Positions 23,977 to 34,451 of a stretch of DNA of 63,216 nt are shown one piece after another. The DNA lies in assembly GCF_001552635.1 (NCBI RefSeq), contig NZ_BCRO01000076.1, forward strand, positions 1 to 63,216, given 5' to 3'. The notes beneath the pieces are model-generated. The model searched no databases. It was not told the DNA's origin and worked only from the letters and a program-made list of their open reading frames with translations. Position numbers and translations under genes: made by a program. Position 1 is the stretch's first letter, and every line of letters begins with the position of its first letter. This DNA is from Actinomadura hibisca NBRC 15177 (GTDB lineage: Bacteria; Actinomycetota; Actinomycetes; Streptosporangiales; Streptosporangiaceae).

Positions 23977-25530
23977 GTGACCAGGAACGACCGCGCAGAC
24001 GCCGCCCCGCCCGCCGCGCCGACCGCCTTCGGCCCCGCCCTCGCCCACCACGCCTGGCGGCTTTCGGGCCGCATCGTGGCGGGCGTCGGCCAGCTGTTGT
24101 TGTGGGTCCTGACCGGCGTCGGGGCGCTGCTGCGCCCGCTCGGCCGCAAGATCGCCGCCAGGTTCGACCGGCGGCCCGCGCCCGGCGACACCCAGGCCAC
24201 GCCGCTGCCCCGCTGGATGAGCGTGTGGGGCGAGGTCGCCGGGACGTGGTGGTTCGCGCCCCTCACCGGGTTCGCGCTGACGATCGCCGCCGTCGCCGAG
24301 CTGGCCCCGCGCGTGGCGACGCCGCTCGGCGTGGCCGGGGCGTTCGCCGTCGCCTGCACGTTGCCGCTGGTGTGGCGGCGCGAGTACCTGCGGCCCGTCG
24401 CGGCGGTGGCGCTGGGCGCGTTCGCGGCGGGCCTGCTCACCGGGCAGCCGCTGCTGGTCACCACCACCTTCGCCGCGCTCTACACGCTGTACGCGCTGGG
24501 CCGCGAGCTGCCCCGCCAGTCGGCCGGGGTGCTGGCGGTCGGCGGCGTCGTCACCGTCGCGGTCGTCTACCTGGCGACCTCCACGCTGGACGAGGTGCCC
24601 TGGCCCGCCGCCGTCGTCGCGGTGCTGGCCGCCATCGGCCTCGGCGACGCGGGCCGGGCCGTCGAGAGCGCGGGCCGCACCGAGGCCGCCGCGCAGGAGC
24701 GCAACAACGCGACCCTCACCCGGCTGACGGCCGTGCAGCGCGAGCAGGCCGTGATGCGCGAGCGGGCCCGCATCGCGCGCGAGCTGCACGACGTCGTCGC
24801 GCACTCGGTCTCCATGATCGCGGTGCAGGCCGAGACCGCGCCCTACACCATGGACGGCCTGTCCCCGCAGGCCCGCGAGGGCTACACCGAGATCGCCAAG
24901 ACGGCCCGCGAGGCGCTGGTGGAGATGCGGCGGCTGCTCAGCGTGCTGCGCGCCGACGCCCGCCCCGAGCCCGACTCGGCCCCGCAGCCCCGGCTGGACC
25001 GGCTGCCCGAGCTGATCGAGCAGCACCGGGGCGCGGGCGGCCGGGTGGACCTGGCGGTCCAGGGCGACCCGCGCGCGCTGTCCACGACGGTGGAGCTGTC
25101 GGCGTACCGGATCGTCCAGGAGGCGCTGACCAACGCGCGGCGGCACGCGCCCGGCTCGGAGGTGCGGGTGGAGCTGACCTACCTGCCCGACCGGCTGGCG
25201 GTGCGGGTGGTCGACGACGGGTCGGCGCGGGAGACGATGGTGCTGAACCGCGAGCGCCCCCACTCCCGTACCGCCGTACTGGACCCCTCCCTGGATCCCA
25301 CGGGCACCGTCCCCGACCCCACCGGGCACACCCGCGTGCAGCCCGCGTCCGATCCGTCCGGTGGCGGCCACGGTCTCGTGGGCATGCGGGAACGTGCGAC
25401 CATGCTGGGCGGACGGTTCTCCGCCGGCCCGGCGAACCAGGGCGGGTTCCTGGTGGAGGCCGAACTGCCGCTGTCCAGGGAGGAGAACCCGTCTCGTGAT
25501 CCCGGTTCGCAGGGACCGCCCCGCCGCTGA
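23977..25530 (+). CDS. NarL-family sensor histidine kinase
   Basis: 517 aa. Four to five hydrophobic segments (about 33-55, 90-110, 115-133, 140-157, 183-220) precede HisKA_3 with phospho-acceptor His271 (ARELHDVVAHSVSM) and an HATPase (VQEALTNARRHA, VVDDGS, GHGLVGMRERA). Between the D box and the final Gly-rich box lies an unusual insert of about 45 residues rich in Asp/Pro/Thr (around 410-455) that lengthens the ATP lid. The GTG 23977 start has GGAGG only 2 nt away and may be leaderless. It is operonic with the response regulator 18 bp downstream. Confidence 0.9.
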   Translation: MTRNDRADAAPPAAPTAFGPALAHHAWRLSGRIVAGVGQLLLWVLTGVGALLRPLGRKIAARFDRRPAPGDTQATPLPRWMSVWGEVAGTWWFAPLTGFALTIAAVAELAPRVATPLGVAGAFAVACTLPLVWRREYLRPVAAVALGAFAAGLLTGQPLLVTTTFAALYTLYALGRELPRQSAGVLAVGGVVTVAVVYLATSTLDEVPWPAAVVAVLAAIGLGDAGRAVESAGRTEAAAQERNNATLTRLTAVQREQAVMRERARIARELHDVVAHSVSMIAVQAETAPYTMDGLSPQAREGYTEIAKTAREALVEMRRLLSVLRADARPEPDSAPQPRLDRLPELIEQHRGAGGRVDLAVQGDPRALSTTVELSAYRIVQEALTNARRHAPGSEVRVELTYLPDRLAVRVVDDGSARETMVLNRERPHSRTAVLDPSLDPTGTVPDPTGHTRVQPASDPSGGGHGLVGMRERATMLGGRFSAGPANQGGFLVEAELPLSREENPSRDPGSQGPPRR

Positions 25531-25548
25531 CCCCGCCCGGAGGCGGCG

Positions 25549-26229
25549 GTGATCAAGGTCGCGGTGGTGGACGACCAGACGATCGTCCGGGCGGGCTTCG
25601 CCGCGCTGCTGGGCGCTCAGCCCGACATCACGGTGGTCGGCGAGGGCGGCGACGGCCACGACGCGGTGCGGCTGGCCGAGCAGCACCGCCCCGACGTCGT
25701 CGTGATGGACATCCGGATGCCCCGCATGGACGGCATCGAGGCGACCCGCCGCATCCTCGGCCGCCCCGGCGCCGACGAGGTGCGGGTGCTGGTGCTGACC
25801 ACCTTCGACGTGGACGAGTACGTCTACGAGGCGCTGTCGGTCGGCGCGAGCGGCTTCCTGCTCAAGGACGCCACCGCCGACGAGCTGGTGTCGGCGGTCC
25901 GCGTGGTGGCGCGCGGCGACTCGTTGCTGGCTCCGCAGGTCACCGGCCGCCTGATCCGCGAGTTCACCCGGCAGCGCCGCAGCCGCCCGCAGGCCCCCGC
26001 CGAGCTGGCCACGCTGACCGCGCGCGAGACCGAGGTGCTGGTGCTGATCGCGGGCGGCCTGTCCAACGGCGAGATCGCCCGGCGGCTGGTGGTGAGCGAG
26101 CACACGGTGAAGACGCACGTGGCGCGGGTGTTCACCAAGCTCGGGCTGCGCGACCGGGCGCAGGCGGTGATGCTGGCCTACGAGTCCGGCGTGGTGGTCC
26201 CGGGCGGCCAGGAGGCGGCCGACCAGTAG
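25549..26229 (+). CDS. NarL/LuxR-family response regulator
   Basis: 226 aa from GTG 25549 with GGAGG upstream. The receiver has Asp8/Asp9, phospho-acceptor Asp54 (VVMDIRMPRMDG), Thr in VLTTFD and Lys in GFLLKDA, so it is complete. The LuxR HTH reads LTARETEVLVLIAGG, then SEHTVKTHVARVFTKLG. It is paired with the kinase immediately upstream. The last 52 bp of the gene overlap the 3' end of the convergent SARP-type gene. Confidence 0.93.
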   Translation: MIKVAVVDDQTIVRAGFAALLGAQPDITVVGEGGDGHDAVRLAEQHRPDVVVMDIRMPRMDGIEATRRILGRPGADEVRVLVLTTFDVDEYVYEALSVGASGFLLKDATADELVSAVRVVARGDSLLAPQVTGRLIREFTRQRRSRPQAPAELATLTARETEVLVLIAGGLSNGEIARRLVVSEHTVKTHVARVFTKLGLRDRAQAVMLAYESGVVVPGGQEAADQ

Positions 26230-29200
26230 TCCGGCACCGCCGCGCCCCGGGCGAACGCCGCGTCGAACGCGTTCGTCCCGAGCTTGGTCCGGGCCGCTGC
26301 GGCGATGCGGTCGACGTCGAAACGCTCGCCGGTCGGCAGCGGCGCGCCCACGCTGCGCCGGGCTCCGTCGGCCGCGCCCAGCAGGAACGCCGCCTGTTCG
26401 GCGTCTCCGGCTGTGCCCGCCAGCCCTTCCAGGGAGAGCGCCAGGGCGCGGGGTTCGCCGATCGAGCGGGCGAGTCCCAGGCCGCGTCCGTGGTGCTCGG
26501 CGGCCGTCCGGAGGTCGCCGCGCAGCTCCGCCAGGAAGCCGAACTCGGCCGCCAGCAGGTGTTCGCCGATCGTCGAGGAGGCGTACCCGTCGCGGATGCG
26601 GGTCAGGTGCCGTTCGGCGGCGTCCAGGTCGCCGGAACGGCGCGCGCCGAGCGCCAGGCCCATCAGCGCGTGGACCTCGCCGTAGATGTAGCCCTGCCGG
26701 GCGGCCTGCTCCAGCGCGCGTTCGTGCAGGTCACGGGCACGGTCCCAGTCGCGGGTCAGCAGCGCCAGCCGACCCAGGCCCGAGGTGCGCGCGGACACCT
26801 CCGTCGCGAGGCCCAGGTCGCGGGCGGTGCGCAATCCCTCGGCCTGGAGGCGTTCGGCCTCGGCGTAGTCGCCCTTGATCTCGGCGAGCGCGGCGCGCGG
26901 GGTGAGGGACTGGAGGCCGCCCCAGCGGTCCCCGAGATCCTGGAAGATCTCGGCGCTGCGGTGCCCGTCCCGCGCGATGCCGTCAAGGTCGCCCCGGACC
27001 AGCGCGTGCATCGCCCGCAGCCCGAGCGCGGCGGCGGTGGTCCAGCGGTCGGCGCCGGCCAGGTCGAGGACGCGTCCGCAGAGCTTCTCGCTGGCGTCCA
27101 GCTCGCCCGCGCTGAACAGGCCGAACGCGGAGAGCCAGGCCGCTCGCAGGACGTCTTCGCCCGTCTCGTCCTCCCATGGCGGGGGCGTGGCCGATCGGTC
27201 GCCGGTCAGCAGTCCGAACGCGCCGTGCAGCAGCCCGATCTCGGCGGAGTGCTCCCGTACCGTCGCCAGCGCGCTCCGTCCCTCGTGCAGCCGTCCGCGC
27301 AGCAGCCACCACCACGCCAACGCCCGGACGAGACGGACCGCCTTGTCCTCGGCGTGCTCCAGCGCCTCCGCCAGGGCGGCCCGGAGGTTGGCCGACTCGG
27401 TGTCCAGCAGGATCAGCCGGTCGCACTGGCCGGGGCCGTGCAGGCGGGACGCGGCGCGTTCGGCGAGGTCGAGGTAGTGGTCCAGGTGGCGGCGGCGGAC
27501 CTCGGCCAGGTCCGCGAACTCCTCCAGCCGCTCGGCCGCGTACGCCGCCACCGACTCCAGCAGCCGGTAGCGCGGGCCTTCCGGACCGTCCACCATCACC
27601 ACCAGGGAACGGTCCACCAGCCGCGTCACCAGGTCGAGGACCTCCTCGCGGGCCACGCCGTCCCCGGCGCACACCGCCTCGGCGGCGGCGAGGTCGCACC
27701 CGTCGCGGTGCACGGCGAGGCGGCGCAGCACGATGCGCTCGGGCGCGCCGAGCAGGTCCCAGCTCCAGTCGATCATCGCGCGGAGCGTGCGCTGCCGGGC
27801 CGGGGCCCCGCGCCGCCCGGCGGCCAGCACCCGGAACCGGTTCTCCAGCCGCGCCGCCAGCTCCCGGACGCCGAGGCCGCGCACCCGGGTCGCGGCCAGC
27901 TCCAGCGCGAGGGGGAGGCCGTCGAGCCGCCGGCAGATCTCGGCGACGGCCGCGCGGGACGCCTCGTCCAGCACGACGCCCGGCGCGGCGGCGCGGGCGC
28001 GCTCGGTGAACAGCCGTGCCGCGTCGGCGTCCGGCAGGGGCTCGACCGGCACGACGGCCTCGCCCGCCGCGTCGAGCGGTTCGCGGCTGGTGGCCAGCAC
28101 ACGGAGGCCGGGGGCGGCGCGCAGCAGGAGGTCCACCAGGTCGGCGGCCGGGCCGACGACGTGCTCGCAGTTGTCCAGGACGAGCAGGGGGCGGCGGTCG
28201 CGGAGGGCGGCGGCGAGCCGGTCGGCGGGGGAGGAGGCGGCGCCGGGCATGTCGTCGCGGACGCCGAGCGCGGCGGCGACGGCCTGCGCGACGTCGCCGC
28301 CGGGAGCCAACCCGGCCAGCTCGACCAGGCACACCCCGTCCGGGAGGCGCGGCACGAACCGGGCCGCGACCGCCACCGACAGCCGCGTCTTGCCGACGCC
28401 GCCGGGGCCGATGAGGGTGACCAGCCGCGCGCTGTCCAGAAGGCGTTCGACCTCGTCCAGGGCCTGATCGCGCCCGATGAGCGAGGTGACGGGGGCGGGC
28501 AGGTTCGTCGGCGGACGTCCAGCGGGCTCCTCGCGCGCGGGCGCGAGTGGTGCGGGTGGCGGGGACGCGGCAGGTGGCAGGGACACGGTGGGAGGCGAGG
28601 ACGGGAGCAAAGCGGCGTCCTGGCGCAGGATCGCCTGGTGGAGGGCGGACAGTTCCGGGCTCGGGTCAATGCCGAGTTCTTCCGCTAGGCGGTCGCGTAG
28701 CTCGGCGTAGGACGCCAGCGCCTCCTGCTGGCGGCCCGCCAGGTACAGGGCGCGCAGGTGTACGGCGTGCAGGCGTTCGCGAAGCGGGTGCTGCGCCACC
28801 AGGTCCGCCAGCTCGCCAACGAGAAGGGTGTGGTCGCCCAACTCCAAGCGGGCCTCGGCCTGCTCCTCCAGGACCGCCAAGCGCTGCTCGTTCAGCCGGT
28901 CGGCCGCCGCCCGCGCGAACTCCGCGTCGGCGAAGTCCGCGAACGCCGGGCCCCGCCACAACTCCAGCGCCTCCGTCAGCGCCGCCGCCCGCGCCGCCGG
29001 ATCGGCCGCCGCGCCCGCCTGACCGGCCAGCGCGCGGAAGCGGGCCGCGTCCACCTCCTGCGGATCGTCGAGCCGCAACCGGTACCCCGCCGCCTCGTGG
29101 ACGACCCGGTCGCGGCCGAGCACCCGGCGGAGCTGCGACACCTTCGCTTGCAGCGCGTTGGCGGGACGGCCCGGCGGCCGGTCGCCCCACAGGTCGTCGA

Positions 29201-29339
29201 TCAGCCGGTCAGCGGGCACCGGACGTCCCTCGTGCACGAGCAGGTCGGCCAGCAGCGCCCGGACCTTGGCCTCCGGGACGACGACGGGCGCGCCCGACCC
29301 GTCCCACACCGCCAGCTGGCCCAGCACCCCGAAACGCAT
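26178..29339 (-). CDS. SARP/BTAD regulator with NB-ARC ATPase and TPR-like C-terminus
   Basis: 1053 aa, AfsR-like. Order: OmpR-type winged helix (1-92, MRFGVLGQLAVWDG), BTAD all-helical domain (95-240), Pro-rich linker (245-280), NB-ARC/STAND ATPase with P-loop GPGGVGKT (311-318) and Walker B LLVLDNCEH (near 395), then helical TPR-type repeats (about 650-1053). ATG 29339 is the family start; TACGGT (minus strand, 29347-29352) lies just ahead and could make a near-leaderless transcript. It is divergent from the SDR-MFS-OYE cassette, which it may control. Its 3' end overlaps the convergent response regulator by 52 bp. Confidence 0.9.
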   Translation of the reverse strand: MRFGVLGQLAVWDGSGAPVVVPEAKVRALLADLLVHEGRPVPADRLIDDLWGDRPPGRPANALQAKVSQLRRVLGRDRVVHEAAGYRLRLDDPQEVDAARFRALAGQAGAAADPAARAAALTEALELWRGPAFADFADAEFARAAADRLNEQRLAVLEEQAEARLELGDHTLLVGELADLVAQHPLRERLHAVHLRALYLAGRQQEALASYAELRDRLAEELGIDPSPELSALHQAILRQDAALLPSSPPTVSLPPAASPPPAPLAPAREEPAGRPPTNLPAPVTSLIGRDQALDEVERLLDSARLVTLIGPGGVGKTRLSVAVAARFVPRLPDGVCLVELAGLAPGGDVAQAVAAALGVRDDMPGAASSPADRLAAALRDRRPLLVLDNCEHVVGPAADLVDLLLRAAPGLRVLATSREPLDAAGEAVVPVEPLPDADAARLFTERARAAAPGVVLDEASRAAVAEICRRLDGLPLALELAATRVRGLGVRELAARLENRFRVLAAGRRGAPARQRTLRAMIDWSWDLLGAPERIVLRRLAVHRDGCDLAAAEAVCAGDGVAREEVLDLVTRLVDRSLVVMVDGPEGPRYRLLESVAAYAAERLEEFADLAEVRRRHLDHYLDLAERAASRLHGPGQCDRLILLDTESANLRAALAEALEHAEDKAVRLVRALAWWWLLRGRLHEGRSALATVREHSAEIGLLHGAFGLLTGDRSATPPPWEDETGEDVLRAAWLSAFGLFSAGELDASEKLCGRVLDLAGADRWTTAAALGLRAMHALVRGDLDGIARDGHRSAEIFQDLGDRWGGLQSLTPRAALAEIKGDYAEAERLQAEGLRTARDLGLATEVSARTSGLGRLALLTRDWDRARDLHERALEQAARQGYIYGEVHALMGLALGARRSGDLDAAERHLTRIRDGYASSTIGEHLLAAEFGFLAELRGDLRTAAEHHGRGLGLARSIGEPRALALSLEGLAGTAGDAEQAAFLLGAADGARRSVGAPLPTGERFDVDRIAAAARTKLGTNAFDAAFARGAAVPDYWSAASWPPGTTTPDS

Positions 29340-29357
29340 GCCCAGAACCGTACACAG

Positions 29358-29390
29358 CGCTGACGGCCGCTCCGTCAGCGAACCGTCAGC
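29358..29390. promoter_or_regulatory. Candidate operator between the SARP gene and the SDR cassette
   Basis: CCGTCAGC occurs at 29372-29379 and 29383-29390, an exact 11-bp period as in SARP-type direct-repeat sites. The first copy also pairs with CGCTGACGG (29358-29366) as a perfect 9-bp inverted repeat with a 5-bp spacer. It lies in the 83-bp divergent gap. Confidence 0.5.
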
Positions 29391-29422
29391 CCGCCCGAAG
29401 CGCCTCGCGGCACGGTTCTCCC

Positions 29423-29995
29423 ATGACCAAGTACGCAGGCACGAGGGCGATCGTCGTAGGTGCGACGGACGTCGGCCTGGCCATCGCCAAACGCCTGGTG
29501 GAAGGCGGCGCGCAGGTCGTGCTCGCCGACCCCGGCGCGGGCGGACCGGCGACCGCCGACCTCGGTTCCGGCGTCCGCCTGCTGGCCGGGACGCGGGCCG
29601 GAGCCGTCGCGGAGGTGCTGGACGGCCTGGACCTCGTCTTCGCCGCCGGACCACCGGACGCCCGCCCGCTGCTGCCCCTGCTGGCGGACGGCGGCGCGAT
29701 CGTCCTCCTCGGCCCCCCGCCCGCCGACGAGGAAGCCGTTCGGGCGCTGGCCGTCGAGCTGGCCGGGCGCGGCGTGCGGGTGAACGCCGTCGCGACCGGC
29801 TTCCTCGACCCCGCCCCCGGCGTCCCCCTCGACCACTACGCCGACCTGCGCGAACGTTGCGACGCCCGCACCCCGCTGCGCCGCCTCGGCGCCCCCGACG
29901 AGGTCGCGCGCGCCGCGCTCTTCCTGGCCGCCGACGCCACCTTCACGACCGGCGCGCGCCTGCCGGTCGACGGCGGCCTGACCCTGCACGACTGA
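29423..29995 (+). CDS. Short SDR-like protein lacking the catalytic Tyr/Lys
   Basis: 190 aa from ATG 29423. It has a Rossmann start GATDVGLAIAK, an acidic strand end (VLADPGAG) and the C-terminal SDR features GVRVNAVATGF, LRRLGAPDEVARAALFLA and LPVDGG. It is about 60 residues shorter than usual. The segment that should carry the catalytic YxxxK is replaced by PPPADEEAVRALAVELAGRG, so an ordinary dehydrogenase reaction is unlikely. It may bind nucleotide as a sensor, or be a decayed gene that is still in frame. It is the first gene of a three-gene run with MFS and OYE genes, 19 bp apart. Confidence 0.8.
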   Translation: MTKYAGTRAIVVGATDVGLAIAKRLVEGGAQVVLADPGAGGPATADLGSGVRLLAGTRAGAVAEVLDGLDLVFAAGPPDARPLLPLLADGGAIVLLGPPPADEEAVRALAVELAGRGVRVNAVATGFLDPAPGVPLDHYADLRERCDARTPLRRLGAPDEVARAALFLAADATFTTGARLPVDGGLTLHD

Positions 29996-30014
29996 CCCCC
30001 CCGGAGAAACGATC

Positions 30015-31217
30015 ATGTCGAGCGTTCCCACCGAGGCGCCGCCCGGCGCCCGCCCGCAAGCCCCCGACCGCCTCCCGATGCCCGCCCTGCTCGCCCTGGC
30101 GACGGCCGTGTTCATCACGAGCCTCACCGAGACCCTGCCCGCGGGCGTGCTGCCGCAGATGAGCCGGGCCCTCGGCGTCACCGAGTCCGCCGCGGGCCAG
30201 ACCGTCACGATCTACGCCATCGGCACCGCGCTGCTGGCGATCCCGCTGACGGCGGCCACCGCCGGATGGCGGCGCAAGCGCCTGCTGCTGACGGCGGTGG
30301 CGGCGTTCGCGGTCGCCAACACCGTCACCGCCGTGTCGTCGCAGTACCTGCTGACGATGACGGCCCGCTTCGTCGCCGGTGTCGCGGCCGGTCTCGCCTG
30401 GGCGCTGCTGGCCGGGTACGCCCGGCGGCTCGCGCCGCCCCACCTCCAGGGCCGGGCCATCGCGATCGCGATGGCGGGCATCCCGGTCGCGCTGTCGCTG
30501 GGCGTCCCGGCCGGGACGTTCGCCGGGCAGGCGTTCGGGTGGCGGACGGCGTTCTGGGCGATGACCGCCCTCACCGCCGTCCTGATCGTCTGGATCGTCG
30601 TGACGGTCCCCGACTTCCCCGGGCATCGGCGGGGCGAGCGCGTCCCGGTGCTGGGCGCGCTGCGGGTGCCGGGCGTGGGGGCGGTCCTGTTCGTCACCAC
30701 GGTGTTCGTCCTGGCCCACACGGTCCTGTACGCCTACATCGCCACGTTTCTCGCCGACCTCGGCATGGAGGACGCCGCCGACCTGGTGCTGCTGGCGTTC
30801 GGCGCGGCGTCCCTGGCGAGCATCTGGGCGGTCGGCGCGCGCATCGACCGCCGCCTGCGCGCCCTGACCGTCGCGAGCACGCTGCTGGTCGCGGCGGGCG
30901 CGGCCCTGCTGGCGGTGGCGTCCGGCACCCACGTCCTCGTCTACGTCGCGGCGGTGTTGTGGGGCCTGGGCTGGGGCGGCGTGCCGACCCTGCTCCAGAC
31001 CGCCGTGGGCCACGCCGGGGGCGAGCGGGCCGACGCCGCGCAGACGTTGCTCGTCACGCTCTGGAACGTCGCGATGGCCGCCGGAGGCGTCCTCGGCGGC
31101 GTGCTGCTCGACCGGTTCGGGGCCGCCTCGTTCCCCTGGACCGTCCTGATCCTGCTGGTTCCGGTGCTGGTCACGGTCCTGGCGGCCCGCACCCGCGCTT
31201 TCCCCACCCAGCACTGA
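30015..31217 (+). CDS. MFS transporter, DHA1/AraJ type
   Basis: 400 aa with 12 predicted membrane helices. Helix 1 (about 24-44) carries ITSLTETLPAGVLPQM, and loop 2-3 has WRRKRLLL, the usual MFS A-motif position. The family exports sugars, drugs or metabolites; substrate unknown. ATG 30015 has GGAGAAACGATC upstream. It is followed by the old yellow enzyme after 18 bp, so export or detoxification of an electrophilic compound is plausible. Confidence 0.9.
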   Translation: MSSVPTEAPPGARPQAPDRLPMPALLALATAVFITSLTETLPAGVLPQMSRALGVTESAAGQTVTIYAIGTALLAIPLTAATAGWRRKRLLLTAVAAFAVANTVTAVSSQYLLTMTARFVAGVAAGLAWALLAGYARRLAPPHLQGRAIAIAMAGIPVALSLGVPAGTFAGQAFGWRTAFWAMTALTAVLIVWIVVTVPDFPGHRRGERVPVLGALRVPGVGAVLFVTTVFVLAHTVLYAYIATFLADLGMEDAADLVLLAFGAASLASIWAVGARIDRRLRALTVASTLLVAAGAALLAVASGTHVLVYVAAVLWGLGWGGVPTLLQTAVGHAGGERADAAQTLLVTLWNVAMAAGGVLGGVLLDRFGAASFPWTVLILLVPVLVTVLAARTRAFPTQH

Positions 31218-31235
31218 AATCTGAGGAGACCCGTC

Positions 31236-32324
31236 ATGAGCACGCTGTTCACCCCCGCCGCCCTCGGCCCGCTGACCCTGCCAAACCGCCTGGTGATGGC
31301 CCCGATGACCCGCAACCGCGCGACCGCCGAGGGCGTCCCGACGCCCCTGATGGCCGAGTACTACGCCCAGCGCGCCACCGCCGGACTGATCGTCGCCGAG
31401 GCCGCCACGCCCAACCGCGTCGGCCAGACCTACCCCGACATCCCCGGCGCCTACGCCCAGGCGCAGACGGAGGGCTGGCGGCACGTCACCGACGCCGTCC
31501 GCGCCGCCGGGGGCCGGATGTTCCTGCAACTCCAGCACGGCGGGCGCATCGGCCATCCCGCCAACAGCGGGCTCGACCCGGTCGCGCCGTCCCCGGTCCC
31601 GTTCCCCGACGTGATCCACACTCCGGACGGCCCGCAACCGGCCCCGGTGCCTCGCGAGATGACCCTCGACGACATCAGCGCCACCGTCGCCGACTTCGCC
31701 CAGGCGGCCCGCAACGCCGTCGCGGCGGGCTTCTCCGGGGTCGAGATCCACGCCGCGAACGGCTACCTGCTGCACCAGTTCCTGTCCACCCACACCAACC
31801 ACCGCGCCGACGCCTACGGCGGCTCGATCGAGAACCGCATCCGCTTCGTCCTGGAGGTGGTGGACGCGGTCGTGGCGGCCGTCGGCGCGGAGCGGGTGGG
31901 CATCCGCCTCGCCCCCGGCGTCACCGCCAACGCGATGCAGGAGAGCGACGTCGAAGCCCTCTACCCGGTCCTGACCAGGGAACTGTCCACCCGCCGCCTC
32001 GCCTACCTGCACATCGTGTTCGCCGACCCCGACGCGCCGCTCTTCCACGAGCTGCGCCGCCTCTGGCCGACCGTCCTGGTCGCCAACCCGGCCCTCCCGT
32101 GGCCGAGCCCGTTCCCGGCCGACGGCGGGCGCGCCGAGGGCGAACGCCTGCTGGCGGCGGGCGCGGACCTGGTCTCGCTCGGCCGGGCGTTCCTGGCGAA
32201 CCCCGACCTGGTCGAGCGGCTCCAGCAGGGCGCGCCCCTCAACGAGCCCCGGCCCGAGCACTGGTACGGCGGGACCGAGCAGGGCTACACCGACTACCCG
32301 GTCCTGGTCCCGGTCCCGGCCTGA
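31236..32324 (+). CDS. Old yellow enzyme-type NAD(P)H:flavin oxidoreductase
   Basis: 362 aa TIM barrel with FMN. N-terminal LFTPAALGPLTLPNRLVMAPMTRNRA is the family signature; His172 and Asn175 (EIHAANGYLLHQ) bind the substrate carbonyl, with Tyr177 as probable proton donor region. It reduces alpha,beta-unsaturated carbonyls. RBS GAGGAG lies upstream of ATG 31236. It is the last gene of the SDR-MFS-OYE unit, before the terminator at 32331. Confidence 0.93.
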   Translation: MSTLFTPAALGPLTLPNRLVMAPMTRNRATAEGVPTPLMAEYYAQRATAGLIVAEAATPNRVGQTYPDIPGAYAQAQTEGWRHVTDAVRAAGGRMFLQLQHGGRIGHPANSGLDPVAPSPVPFPDVIHTPDGPQPAPVPREMTLDDISATVADFAQAARNAVAAGFSGVEIHAANGYLLHQFLSTHTNHRADAYGGSIENRIRFVLEVVDAVVAAVGAERVGIRLAPGVTANAMQESDVEALYPVLTRELSTRRLAYLHIVFADPDAPLFHELRRLWPTVLVANPALPWPSPFPADGGRAEGERLLAAGADLVSLGRAFLANPDLVERLQQGAPLNEPRPEHWYGGTEQGYTDYPVLVPVPA

Positions 32325-32330
32325 CCAGCC

Positions 32331-32371
32331 CGGCTGCGCGGGCCCGTCCTGAGGGCGGGCCCACGCAGCCG
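32331..32371. terminator. Hairpin terminator between converging genes
   Basis: 16-bp stem CGGCTGCGCGGGCCCG with one mismatch to its partner at 32356-32371; 9-nt loop. It serves the OYE gene and probably the minus-strand MerR gene. Confidence 0.7.
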
Positions 32372-32380
32372 GACCAGGAC

Positions 32381-32725
32381 TCAGCGGCGGCGCTGGAGCA
32401 GCCGCAACGCCTTCTCCTTCTCGAAATCCAGGTAGCGTGCGGGCGGCGCGGAGACGCGGCCGATGCGTTCGCCCAGCTCGCGGACGCGCGCCTGCACCTC
32501 CGGCTCGGCCAGCACCCGCAGCCCGAACGCCAGCTCGGCCGGGCCGATGTCGTAGCGCTTCTCCAGCGCCAGGGCCAGCGCGATCGCGCGCAGCTCGGCC
32601 TCGTCGAAGCGGCGGTGCCCGCCGGGCGCGGCGTCGCGGGTGGGCGGGAGCAGGCCGAGGCTCTCCCGGTAGCGGAGCATTCGGGGCGAGGTCCCGAGGC
32701 GGCGCGCGGCCTCCGTGATGCGCAT
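32381..32725 (-). CDS. MerR-family transcription regulator
   Basis: 114 aa. The HTH reads ITEAARRLGTSPRMLRYRESLGLLPPTR, followed by GHRRFDEAELRAIALALAL (the second MerR helix pair) and a short C-terminal helix with no Cys ligands, so it does not look like a metal sensor. ATG 32725 is preferred; the upstream ATG 32734 lies on the operator palindrome at 32734-32755. It is probably autoregulated. The partner gene is uncertain; the nearest divergent gene is ahcY. Confidence 0.88.
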   Translation of the reverse strand: MRITEAARRLGTSPRMLRYRESLGLLPPTRDAAPGGHRRFDEAELRAIALALALEKRYDIGPAELAFGLRVLAEPEVQARVRELGERIGRVSAPPARYLDFEKEKALRLLQRRR

Positions 32726-32733
32726 GGCGACCA

Positions 32734-32755
32734 TTCTGACAAATTCGTGTCAGAA
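32734..32755. promoter_or_regulatory. Perfect MerR-gene operator candidate
   Basis: TTCTGACA and TGTCAGAA, 8-bp perfect arms with a 6-bp spacer, immediately upstream of the MerR start. It is the only A/T-rich stretch of this intergenic region. Confidence 0.65.
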
Positions 32756-32925
32756 ACGCGGGGCCAACCGTGCCGCGACGGCCCGTCCGCGCCTAGACTC
32801 GCTCGCAGACCCCGGCCCACGCCCTCGTGCCGACGCCCGGCGCGGTGCCCCAGCGCACCGCGCGCCCTCCGTCGGCCGCCGCGAGCGGGCGCCGCATCCG
32901 CGAGGACCCAAGGAGCAACGAAAGC

Positions 32926-34356
<1,431 letters not shown>

Positions 34357-34387
34357 TCCACCGGTAGCACGCAGGTAGAAGCACCCT

Positions 34388-34426
34388 CCGCCGCCGCACC
34401 GCCCCGCACGGGCGGTGCGGCGGCGG
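34388..34426 (+). terminator. Strong hairpin between the two SAH hydrolase genes
   Basis: Perfect 16-bp stem CCGCCGCCGCACCGCC and its complement with a 7-nt loop. No T run, so it may terminate, attenuate or protect the upstream transcript. It sits 32 nt after the ahcY stop. Confidence 0.65.
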
Positions 34427-34451
34427 TCTCCCACGCCCTGGAGGACGGCCG

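Noticed and set aside
32756..32925. SAH riboswitch upstream of ahcY
   Set aside because: I could not find the conserved SAH-motif core (GCUGCAAC/GGCUCGG) in this leader.
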